A stretch of 39,997 nt of DNA from JAXGPF01 sp964463985 (GTDB taxonomy: Bacteria; Verrucomicrobiota; Kiritimatiellia; JAAZAB01), in the NCBI GenBank assembly GCA_964463985.1, contig CAYXEK010000023.1, positions 1-39,997 on the forward strand, in the 5' to 3' direction. Shown here in pieces: positions 32,842 to 39,997 of this stretch (within the stretch, counting starts at the first letter, position 1; each line of letters begins with the position of its first letter). The notes beneath the pieces are model-generated. The model worked only from the letters and a program-made list of their open reading frames with translations. It ran no database searches and was not told the DNA's origin. A program made the translations under genes and the position numbers.

Positions 32842-34467
32842 ATGCAAGGACGTGAATTAATTCAGGCTGCCTTCCGCGGTGACAAAGTTGAACGCACTCC
32901 CTGGGTGCCCTTCGCGGGTTGTCATGCCGGCGCCTTGATTGGCGTCAAGGCCGGCGAGTTTTTGCGTTCTGCCGACCTGGTAGTGCGCGGTTTGGAGGAA
33001 GCCGTCCGCCGCTACCGTCCCGACGGTTTGCCGGCGATGTTCGACCTGCAGATCGAGGCGGAAGTGCTGGGATGCCGGCTGGTCTGGGCGGAGGAGAACC
33101 CGCCGGCGGTTGCCAGCCATCCTCTGGCGGAAGGTGTGCGACTGCCGGATCTGCATGTGCCGCCGCCTGACGCCGGACGGATTCCCCTGGCGCTGGAAGT
33201 CTGCCGGCGCATGCGCGTTGCGCATCCGGAACTGGCGATCTATGGTCTGGTGACGGGGCCTTTTACGCTCGCCATGCACTTGCTGGGCACGGAAATCTTC
33301 ATGAAAATGTTCGATGCCCCGGACGAAGTCCGCCAATTGATGGATTTCTGCCGCAAAACTTGCGCGGCCATGGCGGGATATTATATGGAAGCCGGCTGCG
33401 ACGTGGTGGCGGTCGTGGACCCCATGACCAGCCAGATCGGACCGGAGCAGTTTGCGGAATTCGTCCATCCCTATGTCGCCCCGGTGTTTGAAGCCATCCG
33501 GGCGCAGGGGCGGTTGGGATCGTTTTTCGTTTGCGGCCAGGCCCAGCAGAACGTCGAGGCCATGTGCGCCTGCCACCCGGACAATGTTTCCGTGGATGAA
33601 AACATCCCCCTGGATTTCGTGCGCGATATCTGCCGCGCCCGCGGGGTGAGTTTCGGGGGCAACCTGCAGTTGACGGTGGTGCTGCTGCTGGGCACCCCGG
33701 AAGACGCGCAGCGCAACGCCCTGGCCTGCCTGGAAATCGGAGGCGACCAGGGATTCGTGCTGGCGCCCGGTTGCGATTTGCCTTATGCCACGCCGCCGGC
33801 CAACCTTGAAGCCGTGGCGGAAATCGTGCATGATGGTTACCGGCGCGAAGTGTTGCGCACCATGGCCCGCACCGAGACCGGCCGGCAGACGCTCAACATG
33901 CGCGAATACGGTCAGACTAACAAGGTGATCGTGGACATCATCACGCTTGATTCCGAAGCCTGCGCTCCGTGCCAGTACATGGTCGAAGCCGTGCGCAGCG
34001 TGGCCCCGCATTTCGAAGGCATCGTGGAATGGCGGGAACACAAGATCAAGCATCAGGAATCCCTGGTCTTCATGACCTCGCTGATGGTGAAAAACATACC
34101 CACCATCTGCATTGACGGGCATATTACCTTTGTGTCGCGTATTCCCCGCCGCGAGGAATTGGTGGCCGCCATCCAGGTGCGCATTAATGAAAAACTGCGC
34201 GGCCGCATCCAGCGCCGACGCGCATCGCTGCTGGTTATGGCCGCGACCGACGCCGAGGCCGCCCCGGCGCTGGAAAACGTCACCCGCGCCGTGCGTGAAC
34301 TGGGCGCGGAATCGGACATCAACGTGGAAGTCGTCAAGGATGAGCAGCAGATGCGGACGTATGGCGTGACGCAAACCCCGGCCGTGGTGCTGGCGCGCTA
34401 CCAGTTAAAGTCCGCCGGCGCGCCGCCGGAAATCCTGGCCGTCAAGGAATGGATCAAGGATGTTTGA
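32842..34467 (+). CDS. URO-D/MtaA-family methyltransferase-like protein fused to two thioredoxin-like domains
   Basis: 541 residues from the ATG at 32842, with AAAGGA 9 nt upstream. Residues 1-340 form a uroporphyrinogen decarboxylase-fold domain of the MtaA/MtbA/CmuA methyltransferase type. C231 in FFVCGQ and a cysteine in PGCDLPY stand where zinc-ligand cysteines of that group occur, though the usual His before the first Cys is replaced by Phe. Residues about 362-440 are a thioredoxin/glutaredoxin-like domain with C374-A-P-C377. Residues about 455-541 repeat the fold without cysteines (DINVEVVKDEQQMRTYGVTQ, TPAVVLA). The likely role is methyl transfer involving a corrinoid or thiol, with a redox function in the tail; haem synthesis is unlikely. 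It converges on the formate-folate ligase gene. Confidence 0.82.
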   Translation: MQGRELIQAAFRGDKVERTPWVPFAGCHAGALIGVKAGEFLRSADLVVRGLEEAVRRYRPDGLPAMFDLQIEAEVLGCRLVWAEENPPAVASHPLAEGVRLPDLHVPPPDAGRIPLALEVCRRMRVAHPELAIYGLVTGPFTLAMHLLGTEIFMKMFDAPDEVRQLMDFCRKTCAAMAGYYMEAGCDVVAVVDPMTSQIGPEQFAEFVHPYVAPVFEAIRAQGRLGSFFVCGQAQQNVEAMCACHPDNVSVDENIPLDFVRDICRARGVSFGGNLQLTVVLLLGTPEDAQRNALACLEIGGDQGFVLAPGCDLPYATPPANLEAVAEIVHDGYRREVLRTMARTETGRQTLNMREYGQTNKVIVDIITLDSEACAPCQYMVEAVRSVAPHFEGIVEWREHKIKHQESLVFMTSLMVKNIPTICIDGHITFVSRIPRREELVAAIQVRINEKLRGRIQRRRASLLVMAATDAEAAPALENVTRAVRELGAESDINVEVVKDEQQMRTYGVTQTPAVVLARYQLKSAGAPPEILAVKEWIKDV

Positions 34468-34636
34468 TCCGGCGCGCAGCTCGGTGAAAAGTTTGTGTAG
34501 GTCCTTGCGGGTCGTTCCGTCGGGATGAAAGCAGGTCGGGCCGCCGCAATCCAAATTCCCCGGCAACAATTCCAATTTTCCTTCTTTGCGTTCCTTGCGA
34601 TCTTTGCGGTGAATTTTATTTCTGCGCCCCGGCTTG

Positions 34637-34660
34637 TCCTGCGTAGTCTGACGAAGCAGG
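34637..34660. repeat. Single copy of the CCTGCGTAGT-type repeat in the 34468-34664 gap
   Basis: TCCTGCGTAGTCTGACGAAG and four further bases match the tandem units at 13681-13740 with one mismatch. The gap also holds TTCTTTGCGTTCCTTGCGAT, a degenerate TTTGCG-TTGCG repeat. No gene is seen in this 197-bp gap, which separates convergent genes. Confidence 0.6.
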
Positions 34661-34664
34661 AACG

Positions 34665-36428
34665 TTAAAACAGCCCCTGCACCTGGCCGGTGGCGGGGTC
34701 CACGTCTACCCGCATGAAGGCCGGCCGAGACGCGGTGCCGGGCATGAGTTTGATTTCGCCCGCCACGGGCACTACCAGTCCGGCGCCGCGGTAAGTCAGC
34801 ACATCCCGCACCGGCAGCCGCCAGCCCCGCGGACGGCCTTTGGCCTGTGGATCGTGCGACAGGCTTAAATGGGTTTTGGCCATGCAGATGCCCATGTGGC
34901 AAGCGTCAGAATCGGCCTGCAATTCCGCCAGTTTCGCGCCGGCGGCGGGAGCGTAATCCACTCCGTCGGCGCCGTAAATTTCCCGGGCGATGGCGTCAAT
35001 CTTTTCCGCCAGCGGCTGTTCCGGCCGGTAGAGGAAATGGAAGGCGGACGGCTGCGCCGCCGCGGCGGCCACAGCCTCGGCGAAATCCGCCGCGCCCGCG
35101 CCGCCGTATTCCCAGTGCCGCGAAACCACCGCCAGGGCGCCGGCCTGCGCGGCGGTTTCCATAACGATCCGTGTTTCATCGGCAGAGTCCGCCGGAAAAG
35201 GATTGATGCAGACTACCGGTGTAATGCCGCTTTTTTTCACGATTTCAATATGCGCCTGCAGATTGGCGCAGCCGGCTTCCACCAGCGCCGGGTTGGGCAG
35301 GGTGTAAGCGTCGGCCAGTGGAGCGCCCGGCTTGACGGCCGGGCCTCCGCCGTGCATTTTCAATGCCCGGATGGTGGCGACAATCACCACCGCATCCGGC
35401 CGCATCCCGGCCAGGCGGCATTTCAGGTTCCAGAATTTTTCGTAGCCGATGTCCGCGCCGAAGCCGCTTTCGGTAACGTGGTAATCCCACAGACTCAGGC
35501 CAACCCGGTCGGCGATAATGGAACTCTGGCCCAGGGCGATGTTGGCGAACGGGCCGGCATGCACCAGCACCGGCTGGCCTTCCATGGTTTGTAGCAGGTT
35601 GGGATTGATGGCCTCGGTGAGCCATGCGGTCATGGCGCCGTCCACCTTGAGATCGGCGGTGGTAATCGGCGCGCCGGCGCGGCTGCGGGCGACCACGATG
35701 CGCCCCATGCGTTCCCGCAGGTCCGCCAGGTCGCGGGCCACAGCCAGGATGGCCATGACTTCGCTGGAGACGGAAATCTGGAACCCGGACGTCATTTCTA
35801 CGCCGTCCATCTTCCCGCCGCGTCCGATGATGATATCGCGCAATGCCTGGGCGCAAAAATCCATCGCCCAACGCATTTCCACCCGCTCGGGGTCTATATC
35901 CAGGCGCCGCAAACCAAGTTGTGCAAGCCGCGCGTCGTCGTAATTGCGTTCGTGCTGCATGCGGGCGGTAAGCGCCACCATCGCCAGGTTGTGGGCGTTG
36001 GTCACGGCGTCAATATCGCCGGTCAGCCGGATGGAAAAAGGCGTCAAGGGAATGCATTGGGCGCGTCCGCCGCCGGCCGCCGATCCCTTGATGTTCCAGG
36101 TCGGGCCGCCGCTGGGCTGGCGGATGGCGCCGCCGGCTTTTTTGCCGATGTGTCCCAGGCCTTGAATCAACCCGATGGCGGCGGTGGTCTTGCCTTCGCC
36201 CAGCGGGGTGGGGGTGATCGCGGTGACGTCAATTAATTTGCCGCGCGGCGCGCCCGGCAACCGGCGCAGGATCGCCGCGGCGTCCGCCTTGGCGATGCCC
36301 CGGCCCATGGGAATCAATTCCGCTTTCAGGATGCCGGCTTCGGCCGCCAGTTGCGGCGGGGGCAACATCAGGCATTCCGCGTCAGCGGCCAATTTCCAAT
36401 CGGAAGGCATGGTTGAATTTTGCGGCAT
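34665..36428 (-). CDS. fhs: Formate-tetrahydrofolate ligase
   Basis: 587 residues from the ATG at 36428, which has a near-perfect AGGAGGTGA 4 nt upstream; the longer frame is rejected. The ATP loop TPTPLGEGKTTAAIGL, the RQPSGGPTWNIKGSAAGGG segment and the later FGADIGYEKFWNLKCR are family hallmarks. It makes 10-formyl-tetrahydrofolate from formate, ATP and folate, the first folate step of the methyl branch of C1 metabolism. It starts 4 bp after the stop of the MeTr-like gene, whose TGA lies inside this ribosome site, so the pair is coupled. The protein is about 30 residues longer than common forms. It converges on the URO-D fusion. Confidence 0.94.
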   Translation of the reverse strand: MPQNSTMPSDWKLAADAECLMLPPPQLAAEAGILKAELIPMGRGIAKADAAAILRRLPGAPRGKLIDVTAITPTPLGEGKTTAAIGLIQGLGHIGKKAGGAIRQPSGGPTWNIKGSAAGGGRAQCIPLTPFSIRLTGDIDAVTNAHNLAMVALTARMQHERNYDDARLAQLGLRRLDIDPERVEMRWAMDFCAQALRDIIIGRGGKMDGVEMTSGFQISVSSEVMAILAVARDLADLRERMGRIVVARSRAGAPITTADLKVDGAMTAWLTEAINPNLLQTMEGQPVLVHAGPFANIALGQSSIIADRVGLSLWDYHVTESGFGADIGYEKFWNLKCRLAGMRPDAVVIVATIRALKMHGGGPAVKPGAPLADAYTLPNPALVEAGCANLQAHIEIVKKSGITPVVCINPFPADSADETRIVMETAAQAGALAVVSRHWEYGGAGAADFAEAVAAAAAQPSAFHFLYRPEQPLAEKIDAIAREIYGADGVDYAPAAGAKLAELQADSDACHMGICMAKTHLSLSHDPQAKGRPRGWRLPVRDVLTYRGAGLVVPVAGEIKLMPGTASRPAFMRVDVDPATGQVQGLF

Positions 36429-36432
36429 GGTG

Positions 36433-37497
36433 TCACCTCCTGCCGGCATGCAGTTTACCTTCCCGGTAAGCAGCGATGAATTTCGCGCCGAACTCGTCCG
36501 CGCCGGACAGCAGGTTGTGCGCCAGCCGGACGGCGGGGCTGGCGGAGTCCAGGCCGGAGAGCGACGCCGAATTGATCTGCAATGGGTCCACGATGCCGCT
36601 GTCGGCGCCCGCCTCCATGGCCATGCGCGTAAAAACCAGGTTGATCAGCCGGCGGCCCGGCATGCCGTAGGAGACGTTGCTGAAACCGCCCGTGATGTGC
36701 AAATCCGCGCCGTACCGGCCGCGCAGCAGGCGGATGGTTTCCAGGGTGACGCCGGGATTGGCGCCGCCGGTTGAGACCGGCAATACCAGCGGGTCCAGGA
36801 AAACGCGGCTGCGGGCGATGCCGGCCGCCTCCAGGCGCTGCAGCAGGACTGCCAGGTTGGCAGCCCGCTCCGCGGGCGAGTCGGGAATGCCGTTTTCTCC
36901 GGCCGCCGAGACAATGACCAGGGCGTTGTATCTGGCGGCCAGGGGGATTGCTTCCAGGCGTTCCGGCGACAAGGAATTCAAGAGGGGCGGAAGGCGTCCC
37001 GCGCATATCTCGAGCCCGGCTTCCAGCACGGCCGGGTGGGAGGAATCAATGCTGAGGGGCAAATCCGCGGCGTGCTGCGCGGTTTCTGCAAGCCAGCGCA
37101 TGGCCTGGCAGCGCGCTTCGATTTCCGGGGCGAATTCATCCACATTGATATCCAGGTAGGCGGCGCCCGCGGACGCCTGGCGCCGGGCGAGGGACTGGAC
37201 GTAATCCCCGGCCGCCGCCCGCTCGTCCGCCGCGCCGTGAAGCCCCTGCCACGCCGCCGCGGCGCAATGCCGCAGACGTCCCGCCGCCCATTCGGCGCCG
37301 GCCGCCATTTCCGCCGGGATGGGCAGAGAACGCGCGCGGCCGTCATGTTCGTATTCCAGGCGCCAGCCGCCGCCGGGCGTTTGGGAGATCAGGCGGCTGG
37401 CGGTTTTGATCATCCGGCTGCAGTGGATATTTTCGCCGATAAAAATGGAATCCGTATTTTGACTCTGGGTGTTCAACATGGTCCGGCATATTATCAC
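36433..37497 (-). CDS. Methyltetrahydrofolate:corrinoid methyltransferase-like (DHPS-fold) protein
   Basis: 354 residues from the GTG at 37497, which has GGGAG 6 nt upstream; an ATG at 37479 has none. The core is a pterin-binding TIM barrel: GENIHCSRM, AYLDINVDEF, LSIDSSHP, LLNSLSPER, ALVIVSAAGENGIP, SNVSYGMPGRR and the ending DEFGAKFIAAYREGK. The first GENI and the SNVSYGLP-type motifs belong to the AcsE/MetH-MeTr group and not to true dihydropteroate synthase. It should move a methyl group between methyl-tetrahydrofolate and a cobalamin protein. No corrinoid protein gene is in the window. Operon with fhs supports folate C1 chemistry. Confidence 0.83.
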   Translation of the reverse strand: MIICRTMLNTQSQNTDSIFIGENIHCSRMIKTASRLISQTPGGGWRLEYEHDGRARSLPIPAEMAAGAEWAAGRLRHCAAAAWQGLHGAADERAAAGDYVQSLARRQASAGAAYLDINVDEFAPEIEARCQAMRWLAETAQHAADLPLSIDSSHPAVLEAGLEICAGRLPPLLNSLSPERLEAIPLAARYNALVIVSAAGENGIPDSPAERAANLAVLLQRLEAAGIARSRVFLDPLVLPVSTGGANPGVTLETIRLLRGRYGADLHITGGFSNVSYGMPGRRLINLVFTRMAMEAGADSGIVDPLQINSASLSGLDSASPAVRLAHNLLSGADEFGAKFIAAYREGKLHAGRR

Positions 37498-37542
37498 CGC
37501 GGTCTCCCGGCCACAAGAAGATTTTCGAGATGAATTATTTTA

Positions 37543-37570
37543 TTGACTAGTTCAAACGGTTATTTTAAAT
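37543..37570 (+). promoter_or_regulatory. Possible promoter for the TetR-TolC operon
   Basis: TTGACT (37543-37548) and TTAAAT (37565-37570), spaced 16 bases, lie in an AT-rich divergent gap 43 bp before the TetR start. A self-regulator operator is expected here, but no convincing palindrome stands out. Confidence 0.4.
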
Positions 37571-37612
37571 TTCTGATTGAAAAAAACTGCCGCCAACCAG
37601 CGGAGGAATTTT

Positions 37613-38305
37613 ATGCCCGCGAATCGCGCCGATGGATTGGTAACCCGCAACCGGCTGCTGGAGTCCGCCTGCCGCATATTTGCCGCGCGGGGGTATCGCG
37701 ACACCCGCACGGCCGAAATCTGCCGCGCGGCCCGCGCGAACGTGGCGGCGGTGAATTACCACTTCGGCGGCAAGAAACAGCTATATCTGGCCGCCTGGCG
37801 GCATGCCATTGCCAAGAGCGTCAAAGTTTATCCTCCGGACGGCGGGGTAGCGCCGGGCGCGCCGCCCGCCGCGCGTTTGCGCGGCCATATCCTGTCGCTG
37901 GTGCGGCGGTTCATGGATCCCTGTTCCCTGGATATGAAAATTGCCGACCGGGAGATGTTCAATCCCACCGGGCTCGGCGCGGAAGTGATCCATAACTCCA
38001 TCAAGCCGCTGCGGGAAATCCTGGAAGACATTGTCCGCGCTTTGCTCGGACCGGGCGCGCCGCCGCAGACGGTGCGTTTATGTGAAATGAGCATTCATGC
38101 CCAATGCCATGCGGTTTTGATGAATGAGCGGCGCTGGCGGCGTATGCCCCGGGATGGGCGGTGTGAACGCCCGCCGCCGCTGGCGCTGGAGCCGGAGGTG
38201 CTGGCCGGACATATTGCCCGGTTCAGCCTGGCAGGCGTCCGCGCGGCGCGGGCCGGGATGCGTCGCGGCGCGCGCGCGGCGGACAAGGCGGGAGATCGGC
38301 CATGA
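37613..38305 (+). CDS. TetR/AcrR-family transcriptional regulator, CecR type
   Basis: 230 residues from the ATG at 37613, with GGAGGA 4 nt upstream; earlier ATG codons give an unlikely leader. The N-terminal helix-turn-helix is typical: RNRLLESACRIFAARGYRDT, then TAEICRAARANVAAVNYHFG. The C-terminal ligand domain (FMDPCSLDMKIADREMFNPT, then IHNSIKPLREILEDIVRALL) matches the CecR/YbiH group, which controls efflux genes. Its TGA stop overlaps the ATG of the TolC-type gene by 4 bases, so it very likely represses its own operon and responds to an exported compound. The effector is unknown. Confidence 0.88.
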   Translation: MPANRADGLVTRNRLLESACRIFAARGYRDTRTAEICRAARANVAAVNYHFGGKKQLYLAAWRHAIAKSVKVYPPDGGVAPGAPPAARLRGHILSLVRRFMDPCSLDMKIADREMFNPTGLGAEVIHNSIKPLREILEDIVRALLGPGAPPQTVRLCEMSIHAQCHAVLMNERRWRRMPRDGRCERPPPLALEPEVLAGHIARFSLAGVRAARAGMRRGARAADKAGDRP

Positions 38306-39777
38306 TCAAAAACGCCGGATGGATTGCCGTGCGGACGGGCCGCCGCTGGTGCTGGCGGATGGCGGCGCTGGCTCTGGCGCTGGAAGCAGGCTGCGTCAGT
38401 GTGCCGGATCAGGGGGATATGCGGCAATTGCGCGCGGAAAAATCCGCCGCGCGGTTGCGGGAACTTTCCGCCAAGGCGGCGACCGCCGGTTCGGAATACC
38501 TGGCGGGCGATCTGCGGCTGGCGGATGCCATCGCCAAGGCGCTGGTGAACAATCTCCCGCTGCAGCGCGAACGCCTGGAACGGGATGTTGCCGTTGGACG
38601 CGTCCGGCAATCTTACGCCGAAGTCCTGCCGGAACTTGCCTTGACAGGCGGTTACCTGCGGCGCGACGAAGAATTGGGCGCGCTGCGCGACGGCGTATAC
38701 GCGACCACGCGCTTTCAGGATCAGTACCGGGCCGGCTTGAAACTGAGCCAGCCGCTTTTGAACGGCAAGATCGGCCCGGCCTTGCGGAGTTCACGGCTTT
38801 ACCAAATGCGGTCGGAAGAAGTAATCCGCCAGGCGGAAGAGGATGTCCGCTACGAGGTGGTGGCGGCATATTACCATGCCGTGCTCTCGGATCATCTGCT
38901 GCAAGTCAACGTTTCGGCGCTGGAAACGGCGGAGCGCCAGTTGGCGGACACCCGCGCGCGGCGGCGCCAGGGCATGGCTTCGAATTACGACGAGTTGCGG
39001 GCGGAAGTCGAAGTCTCGAATTTCCGGGCACAGGTGCTGCAGGCGCGCAACAACAAGGATGTTGCTTACACAAAGCTTTTTCTCCTGATCGGCGCTTCGC
39101 CGGGCAGCGATGTGCGCCTGGTGGATTCGATTCCGCTGGTGCTGGAGGATATTGATTTCGACGCGGCGCTGGGGACTGCATTGGAACGGCGAGCCGACCT
39201 CGCAGCGGCGGAGTACGCGGTGCAATTGCAGCGCGAGAGCGTGGCCGTGATCCGCAGCCGGTATTTTCCCGAACTGTCCGGGTATCTTTCGCAGGAATGG
39301 TCGAATCCCGATCCGCACGATGCATCCCGCGACGAGTGGGGCGATGAATGGCAGGCTGGTTTGGAATTGCGCCTGTCGGTTTTTGACGGCATGGACCGGG
39401 CGGGGGCGCTGATCCAGGAACGCGCCCGGCTGCGCCAGTATGAAATTGCTCTGCGCGACGCCGAGGAGCAGGTAGTCAGCCAGATTCGCCAGTTGGTGCT
39501 TTCGCTCAGGACGGCGGAAGAATTCGCCAATTCGCAGAATCGCAACCTGGAAACTGCGAAAGAGGCCGTGCGCCTGGTGGAAACTGGATTAAAGGAAGGA
39601 CAGAACACCCCGGTGGAAGTGATGGACGCGCGGCAGGCATTGACCACGGCCTCGGCGAATTATTACCGGTCGCTGTATGACCATGCCGTCACCCGCGTGG
39701 CGTTGCAGAAGGCGATGGGTTTGCTGTCGGACGGGAAATTGCCGGATGCCGCGGTATTATCACCGGGCCACCCTTGA
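38302..39777 (+). CDS. TolC-family outer membrane efflux lipoprotein
   Basis: 491 residues. The N-terminus has an Arg-rich n-region, a hydrophobic stretch and lipobox LEAGC, so it is probably an outer membrane lipoprotein like OprM. Two repeats of long helices typical of TolC follow, including TAERQLADTRARRRQGMASN in the first and VETGLKEGQNTPVEVMDARQ in the second. It forms the outer membrane exit duct of a tripartite pump. It overlaps the TetR gene by 4 bases. No membrane-fusion or inner-membrane pump gene follows within the 220 bp left; these may lie beyond the window. Confidence 0.9.
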   Translation: MIKNAGWIAVRTGRRWCWRMAALALALEAGCVSVPDQGDMRQLRAEKSAARLRELSAKAATAGSEYLAGDLRLADAIAKALVNNLPLQRERLERDVAVGRVRQSYAEVLPELALTGGYLRRDEELGALRDGVYATTRFQDQYRAGLKLSQPLLNGKIGPALRSSRLYQMRSEEVIRQAEEDVRYEVVAAYYHAVLSDHLLQVNVSALETAERQLADTRARRRQGMASNYDELRAEVEVSNFRAQVLQARNNKDVAYTKLFLLIGASPGSDVRLVDSIPLVLEDIDFDAALGTALERRADLAAAEYAVQLQRESVAVIRSRYFPELSGYLSQEWSNPDPHDASRDEWGDEWQAGLELRLSVFDGMDRAGALIQERARLRQYEIALRDAEEQVVSQIRQLVLSLRTAEEFANSQNRNLETAKEAVRLVETGLKEGQNTPVEVMDARQALTTASANYYRSLYDHAVTRVALQKAMGLLSDGKLPDAAVLSPGHP

Positions 39778-39997
39778 AATTTCTAAACGTAAGAGTTGCT
39801 TTCAAAAGTCAGATTTTGAAAGCAGTATTCAGCATCCAGAAGTCAGTAGTCAGAAGCGCAATAGATATAAAATGTTTATAACCAACCTCTTGTATTTATT
39901 CTGAATTCTGACTCCTGAATTCTGAATTCTTTCAAAACGTTAGTTTTGAAATTGGCTCGTAAGTTTTGACTTTGCTCATTCATCAGTTCTGCGAGGT
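39778..39997. other. Repeat-rich region after the TolC gene
   Basis: No gene is seen up to the window edge. Short repeated words such as CTGAATTCTGA and TCAAAA/TTTTGA occur several times between 39800 and 39950 and could form weak hairpins. The composition is AT-richer than the rest of the window. Confidence 0.45.

Noticed and set aside
32857..34374. 505-residue open frame on the minus strand opposite the URO-D fusion
   Set aside because: Antisense shadow with a His/Gln-rich sequence and no domain pattern.

Overview
The window is about 40 kb of GC-rich bacterial DNA, mostly ordinary chromosomal genes separated by repeat-rich gaps. Several features point to the PVC superphylum, most likely Kiritimatiellota or Lentisphaerota. 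These are a beta-helix surface protein, two Gfo/Idh/MocA dehydrogenases, a two-domain acetyl-xylan-esterase-like hydrolase, a transporter in which the solute-binding protein is fused to the permease, pilin remnants typical of these groups, and abundant palindromic intergenic repeats. This assignment is inference from gene content; there is no rRNA or other phylogenetic marker that I could score. An acylating acetaldehyde dehydrogenase, a CoA-disulfide/polysulfide reductase-like enzyme and folate/corrinoid one-carbon genes suggest an anaerobic or fermentative lifestyle.

Layout. 1-4.4 kb: end of a beta-helix protein, an esterase-like hydrolase and a sugar-type oxidoreductase. 4.9-11.1 kb: a three-gene ABC sugar importer (binding protein-permease fusion, permease with a 360-residue extracytoplasmic insert, ATPase). 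11.1-13.6 kb (minus): a four-domain sulfur-handling flavoprotein. 13.6-15.8 kb: a scar region with palindromes, the first 19 codons of a response regulator, and broken pilus genes. 15.8-17.6 kb (minus): STAS protein and acetaldehyde dehydrogenase. 17.7-18.5 kb: a MITE-like element, tRNA-Pro(GGG) and a small GIY-YIG gene. 18.8-23.8 kb: argF-pyrB facing argG-pyrC-pyrE, a combined arginine/pyrimidine cluster. 24.2-31.5 kb: a second Gfo/Idh/MocA enzyme, dinB, purB, purA, glmS. 31.7-37.5 kb: a Ser/Thr kinase, a URO-D family protein carrying two thioredoxin-like domains, formate-tetrahydrofolate ligase and a methyltetrahydrofolate methyltransferase-like protein. 37.6-39.8 kb: a CecR-type TetR regulator overlapping a TolC-type lipoprotein.

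How the genes fit together. The first 11 kb looks like a glycan-use locus: surface adhesion, deacylation, import and sugar oxidation. The central block uses carbamoyl phosphate for both arginine (argF, argG) and UMP (pyrB, pyrC, pyrE). The purB-purA-glmS stretch serves AMP and amino-sugar synthesis. The URO-D/thioredoxin, Fhs and MeTr genes suggest methyl-group transfer between a corrinoid or thiol carrier and folate.

The most unusual items are the paired architecture of the ABC importer, the URO-D-Trx-Trx fusion beside folate C1 genes, the gene-fusion scars at 14.1-15.1 kb, and a family of fold-back intergenic elements, one with terminal inverted repeats.
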